Source: Bacteroidota bacterium (GTDB lineage Bacteria > Bacteroidota > JABWAT01). From it: 64,000 bases of DNA. Below are positions 58,501 through 63,321 of this stretch, one piece after another. A program made the position numbers and the translations under genes. Every line of letters starts with the position of its first letter. The stretch's first letter is position 1. The stretch is from assembly GCA_017303995.1 (NCBI GenBank), contig JAFLBE010000013.1, positions 1-64,000 on the forward strand. The letters are read 5' to 3'. The notes beneath the pieces were generated by a model. The model saw nothing but the letters and a program-made list of their open reading frames with translations. It searched no databases and was not told where the DNA came from.

Positions 58501-60484
58501 CATCAATTTGTTAGGAACCTGGACGAATACTTCAGCAACCTTCACTCCTGGATCTGGAACAGTTACATTTGGCGGTGCCGGTAACTTTAACCTTACTACG
58601 AATAATCAAAGTTTTAACAATCTTGTTGTTAATAAATCAAACCCGTCAAACATTATTACCCTAAATTCCAATCTTTCTCTTACGGGAGCATTGACTGTAA
58701 CAAGTGGTACATTGTTTGTAAACGGTAAGATAATATCATCGGGAAATGATGCATCTGATAATGTTTCTGTTGGAGCTTCGGGTACACTTTCTGTGGATGC
58801 AGGATCTCAAATGAAATTTTATCCTGGAACAACAAACACCATCACAGGGTCGCTGAGTGCGGTTGGAACAGGACTTTCAAACAGAGCACTTGTAACCTAT
58901 GTCTCTGCAGGTTCATACAACCTTAACATCGCTTCAGGCGGATCTTTCACGAATGGATTTTCGACCATTCAATCTGCTGTAATTGGTGTTTCTGGTACTA
59001 TGACTGTAAACTCCAATACGGACTTGCGATTTTCTAATGGATCTGTGGTTACCATAAACAGTGGTGGTACACTTACTGCTGTTGGTGCAAGCACAGTTGC
59101 GAATTCAACGCTAACCAGTGAAAACGGATCAAGTTATTACCAGGTTGATGTCTTATCTGGTGGTACATTGAATGCGAAAAACGCAATTTTCTCGTATGTT
59201 GGTTCAACAGGTGGGTACGGGGTCAGAGTAAGAAGCGGTGCTACCATTAATGCTTCAAATAAGCTGGATAATGTTCAGTTTGCAAATGGTAAAAGTGATG
59301 CTTTGGCTTACCTGAGACTTGAAAACAATCAAACCCTTCAGTTTGATGGTATGAATTTCACAGCTGGTCCAACTTACAATATTTCAGCCAACACCGGAAC
59401 CTACATTGTTAATAATTATAAGGGTGCTTTTTCTGGTGCCAGATATGAGAATGACGTAGTCGGTACCCTTGGCAGAGGTTATGTTCGGTGGATCTTCAAT
59501 GAAACTCAAGCTGTGGCATCAAATACAAGCTTCACTTTTGGAAATGATCTTGTTTTAAATTTCATTGATCGTGGTACTGTTAGCAGTGTTAATGTTCAAT
59601 TGGTTGATGATTATTCTGATCCAACTAAATATGCAACAATCCAAAGACATTATATTGTTACGCCTACTGGAACTGCTAACAATGTATCCATGACTCAATA
59701 TTGGGGGGTAAATGACCAGAATAGTCAGATTGCTAATGCAACCCTGAATTCCTGGAGAAAAGTTGGTATAACTTATACCCCTTTCTCAACTTCAGGTACA
59801 GCAAGCCAAGTAACTCGTTCAGCCACAACAACAGGTCTTGGTGCAAATCTTTCTGGTTCATGGTTCCTTTCAAATGCAGCGGATGAACAAAGTCTTCCAG
59901 TTGAGTTTGCAGGAAGTACTATTAATCCAACACGCAATGGAATTGAAATTAAATGGGAAACTGAATCTGAGACTGGAAACAGCCAATGGCGGATTGAAAG
60001 ATCAACAGTTACTGAAAGTGATAGCCTTGACTTTGATGAGCTTGGTAAACTTAGTGGTGCAGGAACAACTGCCAACAGAAGTAAGTATACTTACATGGAT
60101 AAATCTGCTCTTGTTGGGTTTAAATACAAATACCGTCTGGTCAGCATTGATTATGATGGTACAGAATACAAGAAGGAATTGAATTCTGTTGTTTACGAAG
60201 CACCAAAGGAGTTTTCACTTTATCACAACTATCCGAATCCGTTTAACCCTTCAACAACAATTCCAATTGATGTTGCTAAGGAACAACGAATCAGCATGAC
60301 AATCTACAATATTATGGGTCAGGAAATTGCAATTCTCAAAAATGAGATTATGAAGCCTGGCTATTATAATGTCCTTTGGAATGGCCGTGATCGTAGTGGT
60401 AATGTAGCAGCAACCGGTCAGTACTTTGTTAGAATTGTAACTGATGGTTATGTGAAAACACAAAAAATGATTCTGCTTAAGTAA
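46592..60484 (+). CDS. Giant (4,630-aa) secreted beta-repeat protein with T9SS sorting domain
   Basis: Start at ATG 46592, with AGAGG six bases upstream and a clean signal peptide (MKKLLTSALFAVILFTSGLSFAQ); a GTG at 46532 adds 20 basic residues. The body has over 20 degenerate beta-strand repeats of about 50-75 residues (pattern GNW-NSGTF-TVTF-G-QTI-FYNLTI-GTKTL-GNLTI-GTLD), probably a solenoid. Five supermodules can be seen. Each closes with a unit of about 115-130 residues starting FEARYYQIEY (1237), IEARYYLFEY (2371), ISARYTLFEY (3163), IEAAYYTFEY (3597) and LNAKNAIFSY (4194). The first four lead into a W-G-x-W-x-NW module (W1350, W2502, W3278, W3721); the N-terminus carries a related NWSNAASW. 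After 4310 come a beta domain, a FN3-like module and a FlgD-like sorting domain with NYPNPFNP from 4546. Almost no Cys. Likely cell-surface adhesin or matrix. Confidence 0.92.
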   Translation: MKKLLTSALFAVILFTSGLSFAQVDGDYQTLGSGAFNWSNAASWQKRVGGAWVGSVDYPGQNTGAGTVTILGTMTGTVTLDLSPANAIGALVVQNGTGVTDLALGAQTLSVTGAVTIAASATLDAGSSTFNVGGVFTATGTFTSGTSTVVFNGGIQSLTAGTFYNLNIQSSSFSLGAGTVTVNNNFSVTNSSTTSVTVANILNVAGSFTVASGSVFSATNGTVNLTSSSLGQTVDLASGSNFFNLGFSGTAVKTANSNLDINGNVTITGSTAGLFNDGGFGLTVAGNWTVASTDPANPFSNTGSVTFDGGNQTISNSVNTAITFSTVTFAGTGTKTVSDSEVMTINTLATISTGSTLALGTTATGSTMGGAGTLVINGQLNLYKTATPFPAVASLTVATNSLIYYVGNGAGQEVPGTYPGGNIPYFNLYVNSGSKTATGNLTVTGTLYIYNGVNLNLGNFTHHFSGAVTLAGATSQITSGATGTTTLDSDDANQTLTVTTSNNAQFQNLNITLNAPTASRTKTITNNIDVRGTFNVTNTGGDVNRVLYITMGTSQITSTAGTGTAFTLGSNVIFQSSATGTNFGSMINDYATITLAADSYIYLYGAAVTIPVLNGGASYGSLFLTTSGTKTASGDLVVNGNFVMNNTAGLIFTDAGYTITVNGNFNKGGGNPTYTQANTTTSNLVFSGNDQAIGGNIAFGGNNYGGGTVSLYRVLFSGSGTKTLSAAFTITDGGELTIDSDANVLTANNVNFAGANWFNNAGGTFVQTASTTTLNGVANMNIDNGVSSSYFNVFTINSATGTVTLLSDIDVHSNLNFTVNAATLDATNRTITVSGAWTRNSGTNFTSTGSTVIFDGNTQQNVTVSGGSIFNNLIFRNSGTKYFISSGTTATVNGDLTIEGGATFDTYNVTNISLYGNWTNVGTFTNRNYIITFAGTDQIIGASTFGSIVCAGSGTKTLNGNIVLSNALTINDNVTLDVSNNNYTISIAGIWNNIQANGVFEARQGTVNFWGNGRTINPGLNSQTLANKNFYNLEVNLTAGQTLTVALDNPIDVDNDFTMITGNFTTGAYTAGLKPFTVGGDFVNTGAGTFTNTGCRLTFDGDPSGIGTVDFDLNTSNMTGPVTVAIGSTDTLKVGSSFTNSYAANGTNYTIEVQSGIFFFNKKTITLSGYTSGSSVYLSSVNASFYMNSDATLLLANSAVVTNAGGNVKILGTNGAIATITRSNTTGFTIDQSSGTFEARYYQIEYLRTTGISFTGGTIDATNNFSDGTFSNGVDGSVGSQYINFGSLNLGAGLTINNVVFNGGQDFNVSRTALSVGSITFNDATGAKAGQGSENDPGALVAWNYIAVYWDGGGDGTTWEDPDNWISDEIPAIDQNVILDHSFVAGVYTLSINSAAECANLIMDAGGANVITLNLVTGSLTVSGNLNIRALTTLAQSNGTTLNVAGNWANSGTFTANSATVTFNGSSKDATITTGGSSFYNLTINAPSSTYTLAGNAIIVGGNLTISDGTLNVSSGNLGVTVAGNWSNTGSGVFVPRSGTVTLNGNGTNQNITGGPFYNFTTSSGSGGATRTILSNIDINNQVSIGANTTLVGGTYTIYVGASSGAAWVKTGSFTANTSTVIFDGVNATIDNGSGSVTTFYNLTLAGTGTKTFSALGGNITNNVTVNSTVGGVDLGTGSFTVGGSFTLTGGTTLTVRQATLPLSSLVLSSNSTVYYLDNGDQTIFPTTYGNLTVGRVTGGSTPNKNISGTTIITGNLNLNDAEVRLNLGNYSVSVAGNIGVPAGAGANFNTGTSTVTHNGGNWNIDTDIDAFYNLIMAGTGTKTVYGTFSVGNNLTINAGVTVTAHTQAGPVYNYFTGSGAGLFTMASGATLNWSIPNTIDAFPSFGSYSLNSASTVLFYSQTESQIIPGNVTFGNLNLYYSANGLYTKTISGSTLNVAGNLTLNSTYTAGVLTEFVTLDITSKTLNVGGNFSINDGCVLTTTGSTVNFNGTTQTINNPSGTALTYTFNNIGFSGTGTKTFGNGGDSFIILGNLTNGSGSTISTARNINFTGSTWTNSGVFTATGGTVTFDATANQSINPGTGSTFSAVTFVDADGATGGNTKTITGNGIVTTGVLTVGDGTNDVILDFGSLSHSLGGVVTVTAFGTWTTTNSNLDFNGNANQNLPAVTAKNVTVSRTNVANYTKTLTGNWIVDDLTIGAGVTLDVSVTNYSITVNGNWTNSGAFTARTATVTFDSPNTTAKTITAGVSAFNNVSFNQGSTSARTFSLASASSTFNGNLVVGTNATLDLNGKTLILGNNDNPDVIESHTISSGGTLDVDANASLRFDNVDGQSTLTVAGTLKVVGTDANNIATISQSAGTLRTLITINGNIEARYYLFEYLADAGLLVTSGATVHATNNFSDGSWSNLTTTASLNRRYLQLDANTGDIAINNVTFNFSGTPNTANHFNVGRVNTATGTITFGGVVDGTLAGLNATTNSIYEADPTGAANGLLDWPITTAKTWVGGLGVDVNDWNDAANWSPVGVPDNSYDVTIPTATNYPQIKSANASCKSLTISNGQLEVKSGYDLSVVGDVVIGSTGTATLAVSSSTSDITVGGAWTRTATGIFTNGGAKVIFNASSGTKAINMNGATYQFGAVDFTGGAIYSLIGNLYFSKTVTIESGTSVLASTNNYQLSFAGNFSNNGTFNPNPSGITGSVYIAGGLTTQNISGGNFYNLYINSSGTKNVMNSMTVVNILTIDPSRILTVQNSDANISIGGNFTNSGTFNDGGASHTFAGATWTNSGTYAGNGTVTFTGGGQTINASSFYNLILAGTTNSTKTLGGNLTINGDLTVNNSISLNLVTYLITGTGSKTFTFNGTTLTVTGADNFPSGFGTNTMVSTSNTNYNFSSAQSIRGGITYGSLTLNNANTKTLTGDISIVGNLSIGVATLDVSTNNYTIYISGNWTNNSSGSFVARLGEVIFNGSVTQNITNDANASPNYFYKLTSSGTLVQCVTSAITIANNLQVSQGTFTLNGTSSFVGGNIVVSGTGVIAQSGTLNLNATSGSLDLYFNGSSLANLVINASGVTYIVQDALTLVGSFTLTAGTFNGNSKIISLGDGNGSDAVSITGSYIVGAGGSLRLGGGSANLTVNSGGSLDLVGTPSSNVYVTRPNAGGTYGFTVNGSISARYTLFEYMNASGIKVTSTASVNATNNFSDCTFTNGTAGGSATLLKLEHSTAGITINNVSFPVNPGGGASNVTRNEALTGIISLNAASGSFSGESFDQDPNNLVSWPTPITLTWNGSISTDWYTAANWTPSSGGVIAPDATTNVIIATATNQPTISTTGANANNITINSGAILTVNTSDDGTANDLSISGDLTITGTLTVSGNDDIISAAGNWTKGGTGTFNNGGSTVFFEVASGAKTVNNGTANFYNLTINSVGTVNLGASTTISNDLTIVAGTLDISNNAYILTVGNNWTNAGTFNARTGTVVFNKTSGTGSISAGSSAFYNITYNGGSGTIFQLTSNLSTNGNTTLSSGTLNLNGFIFNNGDGTGVDALSITSTLNVNGNSFLKMGANSTVTVNSGGRVQIVGTSESAVATVTRQSAGTYSFTVADGGTIEAAYYTFEYMGVNGIQINTGGLIDATNDFDNGTFANGTTGGVYLNFLGEFSDAANHIFGGNPIDNVTFNSGPLYNVRRTSGANQIEFRDAGGSLSGYLYEDDNTSPSPTTGVIFWSSSGATYTWLGTVDTDWGNVNNWDDGDGAPSADWPQSTHSNIANLVISIPSGTPFAPTIDAADDAAAKNLTINGGATLTLSGSATLVVSNILSNSGTIVAGGSTITVANSFTNSGTFTAGTSTLVLTSASGTKTISNGGSSFYNLTLSGASTFNLSAALTVTNNLSVSAGTLDVTTNNYALNIGGNLAISGTGILTSRSGTITMNGTGAKTLDPRTSSLYALVINKTGGGSVTLTTNNLTLSNNLTLTAGTFAVGSLNINLLGTWTNTSATFTPGSGTVTFGGAGNFNLTTNNQSFNNLVVNKSNPSNIITLNSNLSLTGALTVTSGTLFVNGKIISSGNDASDNVSVGASGTLSVDAGSQMKFYPGTTNTITGSLSAVGTGLSNRALVTYVSAGSYNLNIASGGSFTNGFSTIQSAVIGVSGTMTVNSNTDLRFSNGSVVTINSGGTLTAVGASTVANSTLTSENGSSYYQVDVLSGGTLNAKNAIFSYVGSTGGYGVRVRSGATINASNKLDNVQFANGKSDALAYLRLENNQTLQFDGMNFTAGPTYNISANTGTYIVNNYKGAFSGARYENDVVGTLGRGYVRWIFNETQAVASNTSFTFGNDLVLNFIDRGTVSSVNVQLVDDYSDPTKYATIQRHYIVTPTGTANNVSMTQYWGVNDQNSQIANATLNSWRKVGITYTPFSTSGTASQVTRSATTTGLGANLSGSWFLSNAADEQSLPVEFAGSTINPTRNGIEIKWETESETGNSQWRIERSTVTESDSLDFDELGKLSGAGTTANRSKYTYMDKSALVGFKYKYRLVSIDYDGTEYKKELNSVVYEAPKEFSLYHNYPNPFNPSTTIPIDVAKEQRISMTIYNIMGQEIAILKNEIMKPGYYNVLWNGRDRSGNVAATGQYFVRIVTDGYVKTQKMILLK

Positions 60485-60503
60485 GTTCACTTTGCAGAAA
60501 AAC

Positions 60504-60536
60504 AAAAAAGCCAGTCTTTTGACTGGCTTTTTTGTT
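60504..60536 (+). terminator. Terminator of the giant repeat-protein gene
   Basis: Perfect stem AAAAAAGCCAGTC / GACTGGCTTTTTT with a TTTT loop, 20 bases after the stop, with T run. Confidence 0.94.
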
Positions 60537-60591
60537 TTATCCAAATTCAGTTCTAATTTGCTATACAGGTATAGTTGCATATAAATACGTC

Positions 60592-61671
60592 ATGAAAAAT
60601 TATTCGTTTTTGATTTCAGGTTCAGGGTCATTTATTCCTGAAAAAAAAGTACCCAATTTTTTGTTCAATAATTCCATTTTTTATAATAAAACTTCTGAAC
60701 CCATTCATTCAGCCAATGACCTGGTGATTAGTAAATTTGCTAAAATTACCGGGATTAGGGAGCGAAGGTGGATTGAATCTGGACATGTAACCTCCGATTT
60801 AGGATTTTTTGCTGCCTTAAAAGCCCTTAAAAAAAATGGAAGAAATAAAGAAGACATTGACCTGATTATTTGCGCTCAAAACTTTGGAGATATTCAGGAG
60901 GGAACGAATCGTGGTGACCTTATTCCAAGTGTGGCTTCAAGAATAAAGGCAAAGCTTGGAATTGTAAATCCATATTGTATTGCCTATGATATTAATTTTG
61001 GTTGTCCTGCCTGGATATTGGGTTTGATTCAGGCAAAGAACTGGCTTGACTCAGAAAATGGAAAATTAGCGCTTGTAATTGGCGTTGAAACCCTTTCAAG
61101 GGTTTCTGACCCATATGACCGGGATTCCATGATTTTTTCGGATGGTGCAGGTGCTGTCATTCTTGAAAGAGTTGAAGGAAAATCAGGTGTTGGAATTTTA
61201 GCAAATCTAACCCGAACCGATAGTTTCGAACACAATTTACTTTTAAAAATGGGTCCATCATATAATCCTGCTCATGATCAACATAATCTGTATGTGAAAA
61301 TGGATGGTCCAAAGCTTTATGAATATGCGTTGGAACATGTTCCAACTGCAATTTATCAAACCATACAAAAAGCAGGACTTACCCTTTCTGATATTAAGAT
61401 GCTGCTCATCCACCAAGCCAATACCAAAATGCTGGAGGCAATTACTACCAGATTATTCAAGCTGGACGGGCAGGAAACATATCCTGATGGATTTTTGCCT
61501 TTGATTATTTCTTGGTTGGGAAACAATGCTGTTGCTTCTGTGCCGACATTGTATGATTTGATTAATAGAGGTAAGCTAGAGGGATATGAATTTATTCCGG
61601 GTGATACTATTGTTTTTGCAGCTGTTGGATCTGGAATGAGTATTTCGGCTATGGTTTACAAAGTACCGTGA
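60592..61671 (+). CDS. FabH-like 3-oxoacyl-ACP synthase III
   Basis: A 359-residue thiolase-fold condensing enzyme. I use the ATG at 60592, which gives the usual N-terminus (MKNYSFLISGSGSFIPEKKV); the frame upstream runs into the terminator. The catalytic triad of the KAS III family is present: C138 in INFGCPAW, H274 in LLIHQANTKML and N311 in WLGNNAVAS. These enzymes start fatty-acid or polyketide-like chains by Claisen condensation of an acyl-CoA with malonyl-ACP. The protein is longer than E. coli FabH (317) by an N-terminal insert (FLFNNSIFYNKTSEPIHSAND), and no other fatty-acid genes are adjacent. It could therefore serve a specialised pathway (side-chain, olefin or secondary lipid) instead of housekeeping fatty-acid initiation. 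Confidence 0.88.
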   Translation: MKNYSFLISGSGSFIPEKKVPNFLFNNSIFYNKTSEPIHSANDLVISKFAKITGIRERRWIESGHVTSDLGFFAALKALKKNGRNKEDIDLIICAQNFGDIQEGTNRGDLIPSVASRIKAKLGIVNPYCIAYDINFGCPAWILGLIQAKNWLDSENGKLALVIGVETLSRVSDPYDRDSMIFSDGAGAVILERVEGKSGVGILANLTRTDSFEHNLLLKMGPSYNPAHDQHNLYVKMDGPKLYEYALEHVPTAIYQTIQKAGLTLSDIKMLLIHQANTKMLEAITTRLFKLDGQETYPDGFLPLIISWLGNNAVASVPTLYDLINRGKLEGYEFIPGDTIVFAAVGSGMSISAMVYKVP

Positions 61672-61673
61672 CA

Positions 61674-61745
61674 GGGGACAAGTTATAAGTTACAAGTTAT
61701 AACTTGAGTGAAACGAAGATCCCGAACACTTTCGGGGTTACAAGT
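61674..61745. repeat. Composite repeat: AAGTTATAAGT tract plus CCCGAA hairpin
   Basis: ACAAGTTATAAGTTACAAGT, then AACTTGAG, CGAAGATCCCGAAC and a CCCGAA / TTTCGGG hairpin, followed by GTTACAAGT. It has the same order of parts as at 13757-13830, and starts right after the KAS III stop. Confidence 0.8.
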
Positions 61746-61855
61746 CCAGCGTACCAAAGATACCATCCAAAGTTCAGGTGCGAATTGCAGATCAGGTTAA
61801 TCTTGGAAATATTTGCTGGTTGATAAGTGGCGACAAGGACGATTTAGGCAAAATA

Positions 61856-61884
61856 ACTGCCCGGAAAGCAAAATTCCGGACAGT
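61856..61884 (-). terminator. Probable terminator of the oxidoreductase operon
   Basis: ACTGCCCGGAA / TTCCGGACAGT (one mismatch, 7-base loop). On the minus strand it follows the beta-gamma stop by 12 bases and is followed by TATTTT. Confidence 0.65.
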
Positions 61885-61896
61885 CAAAAGTTAAGT

Positions 61897-63321
61897 TTAT
61901 ATCTTTTCAGATTTCAGAGCTGCTTCCATACCCCGATGGAAAGCTTCTACGTTTAATGGAAAAAGTTCCTTCTTGTCCTTCAACCCCTGTTGAATTGCAG
62001 TTAGGAAAGACTGCTCGGGAAATAATCCTGTAGCCGCCTGAAGTGCCCCAAGTGCGACCACGTTTTTAACCATAATTTTACCCAGTTCAGTTGCAATTGC
62101 TGACATAGGAACCATCACAACTTTTACAGTTGGATCGATTGCCGGCATTGAATGAATTACTGTACTGTCGCCAATAATGATCCCGTTTTCTCTAACCTTT
62201 GGTGCAAATTTATCCATACTTGGCTGATTGAAAGCTATCAGAATATGTGGATCTGGTGCGGATGGTGAGAGAACCTCCATTTCGGCGATATGAACGTCAG
62301 CGTAACTGGTTCCACCTCTGGATTCAGGACCATAACTTGGAATATGTGTTGAATCAAAACCTTCATTTATCGCTGTTCGTGTAATCAAAAGGGCAGCTGT
62401 TTGTGCACCATCCCCGCCAGAACCTGCCAATTTTAAGCTTATATCAAGCGGATCGATGTGTTTTGGAAAAGAGTTAGCAAATTTTGGAACGTCTTCTGCA
62501 GTTGCTCCTATTAAAGCCAATAATTTCCCAGATTCGAATGATGGTTTTTCGAAACTGAAAATATGAGTGGGTTCAACATCTTTTTTTACCCCAAGAGGGA
62601 AGACAGGCAGCATTGAGTTTTTTACCCAATCCTGAGCTTCTGTTGGTGAAAGATGAAGATGAGTTGGACATTCAGCAAGTACTTCAACAAAAGAAAATCC
62701 TTTGTTCTCAACCTGAATCTGCAAGGCTTTCTTGATTGCTTTTTTTGCACGGATGCGTTGTTTGGAATCAAAAAGCGCTACACGTTCGACATAAATTGGT
62801 GAATCCATTTGGGCAATTAGTTCTGCCATTTTTAGTGGGGAACCCATGTTTTCGTTTCGGCCATAAGGGGATGTCATGGTTTTCATTCCCTTTAATGTAG
62901 TTGGAGCCATTTGGCCACCGGTCATACCGTAAATTGCATTGTTCACAAAAATGACAGAAATAGGCAATCCCATTTGTGCAGCGGAAATAATTTCAGCAAG
63001 TCCGATTGAAGCTAAATCTCCATCACCCTGATAACTGACCACAATGGAATTTGGATTGGCCATTTTGTGTCCGATTGCAACTGCCGGAGCACGGCCATGT
63101 GCAGCCTGAGAATTTCCTACATCCATGTAATAATAGAGAAAAACAGAACATCCGACAGGAGAAATGGCAATTGTACGATCCTGAATCCCAAGCTCATCAA
63201 TACTTTCTGCGAGAAACTTATGGGCAAGACCATGCCCACAACCTGGGCAGTAGTGAGTAGAGTGGCCTTTTAATCCTTCACCATGTGAATGCCGTTCAAA
63301 GGTATTATAAAATGCGCTCAT
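61897..63321 (-). CDS. 2-oxoacid:ferredoxin oxidoreductase, fused beta-gamma subunit
   Basis: A 474-residue fusion. Residues 1 to about 280 form the thiamine-diphosphate beta subunit: iron-sulfur cysteines C25 and C28 (YCPGCGHG), C58 (SPVGCSV) and a fourth in LAECPTHLH, the ThDP motif YQGDGDLASIG..NNAIYGMTGGQMAPTT. Residues about 285-474 form the gamma subunit: LKLAGSGGDGAQTAALLI, SYGPESRGGTSYADVHI, and NVVALGALQAATGLF. Such enzymes oxidise or, with reduced ferredoxin, form 2-oxoacids such as 2-oxoglutarate using CoA. The gamma part is more often separate or joined to alpha. The start ATG overlaps the alpha-subunit stop (ATGA), so alpha and beta-gamma are coupled. Substrate is not certain; the overall look is closest to KorB-type. 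Confidence 0.92.
   Translation of the reverse strand: MSAFYNTFERHSHGEGLKGHSTHYCPGCGHGLAHKFLAESIDELGIQDRTIAISPVGCSVFLYYYMDVGNSQAAHGRAPAVAIGHKMANPNSIVVSYQGDGDLASIGLAEIISAAQMGLPISVIFVNNAIYGMTGGQMAPTTLKGMKTMTSPYGRNENMGSPLKMAELIAQMDSPIYVERVALFDSKQRIRAKKAIKKALQIQVENKGFSFVEVLAECPTHLHLSPTEAQDWVKNSMLPVFPLGVKKDVEPTHIFSFEKPSFESGKLLALIGATAEDVPKFANSFPKHIDPLDISLKLAGSGGDGAQTAALLITRTAINEGFDSTHIPSYGPESRGGTSYADVHIAEMEVLSPSAPDPHILIAFNQPSMDKFAPKVRENGIIIGDSTVIHSMPAIDPTVKVVMVPMSAIATELGKIMVKNVVALGALQAATGLFPEQSFLTAIQQGLKDKKELFPLNVEAFHRGMEAALKSEKI

Noticed and set aside
46592-60484. Possible CRISPR-like or satellite array
   Set aside because: The periodicity is in degenerate coding repeats within one frame; there are no identical direct repeats with unique spacers.
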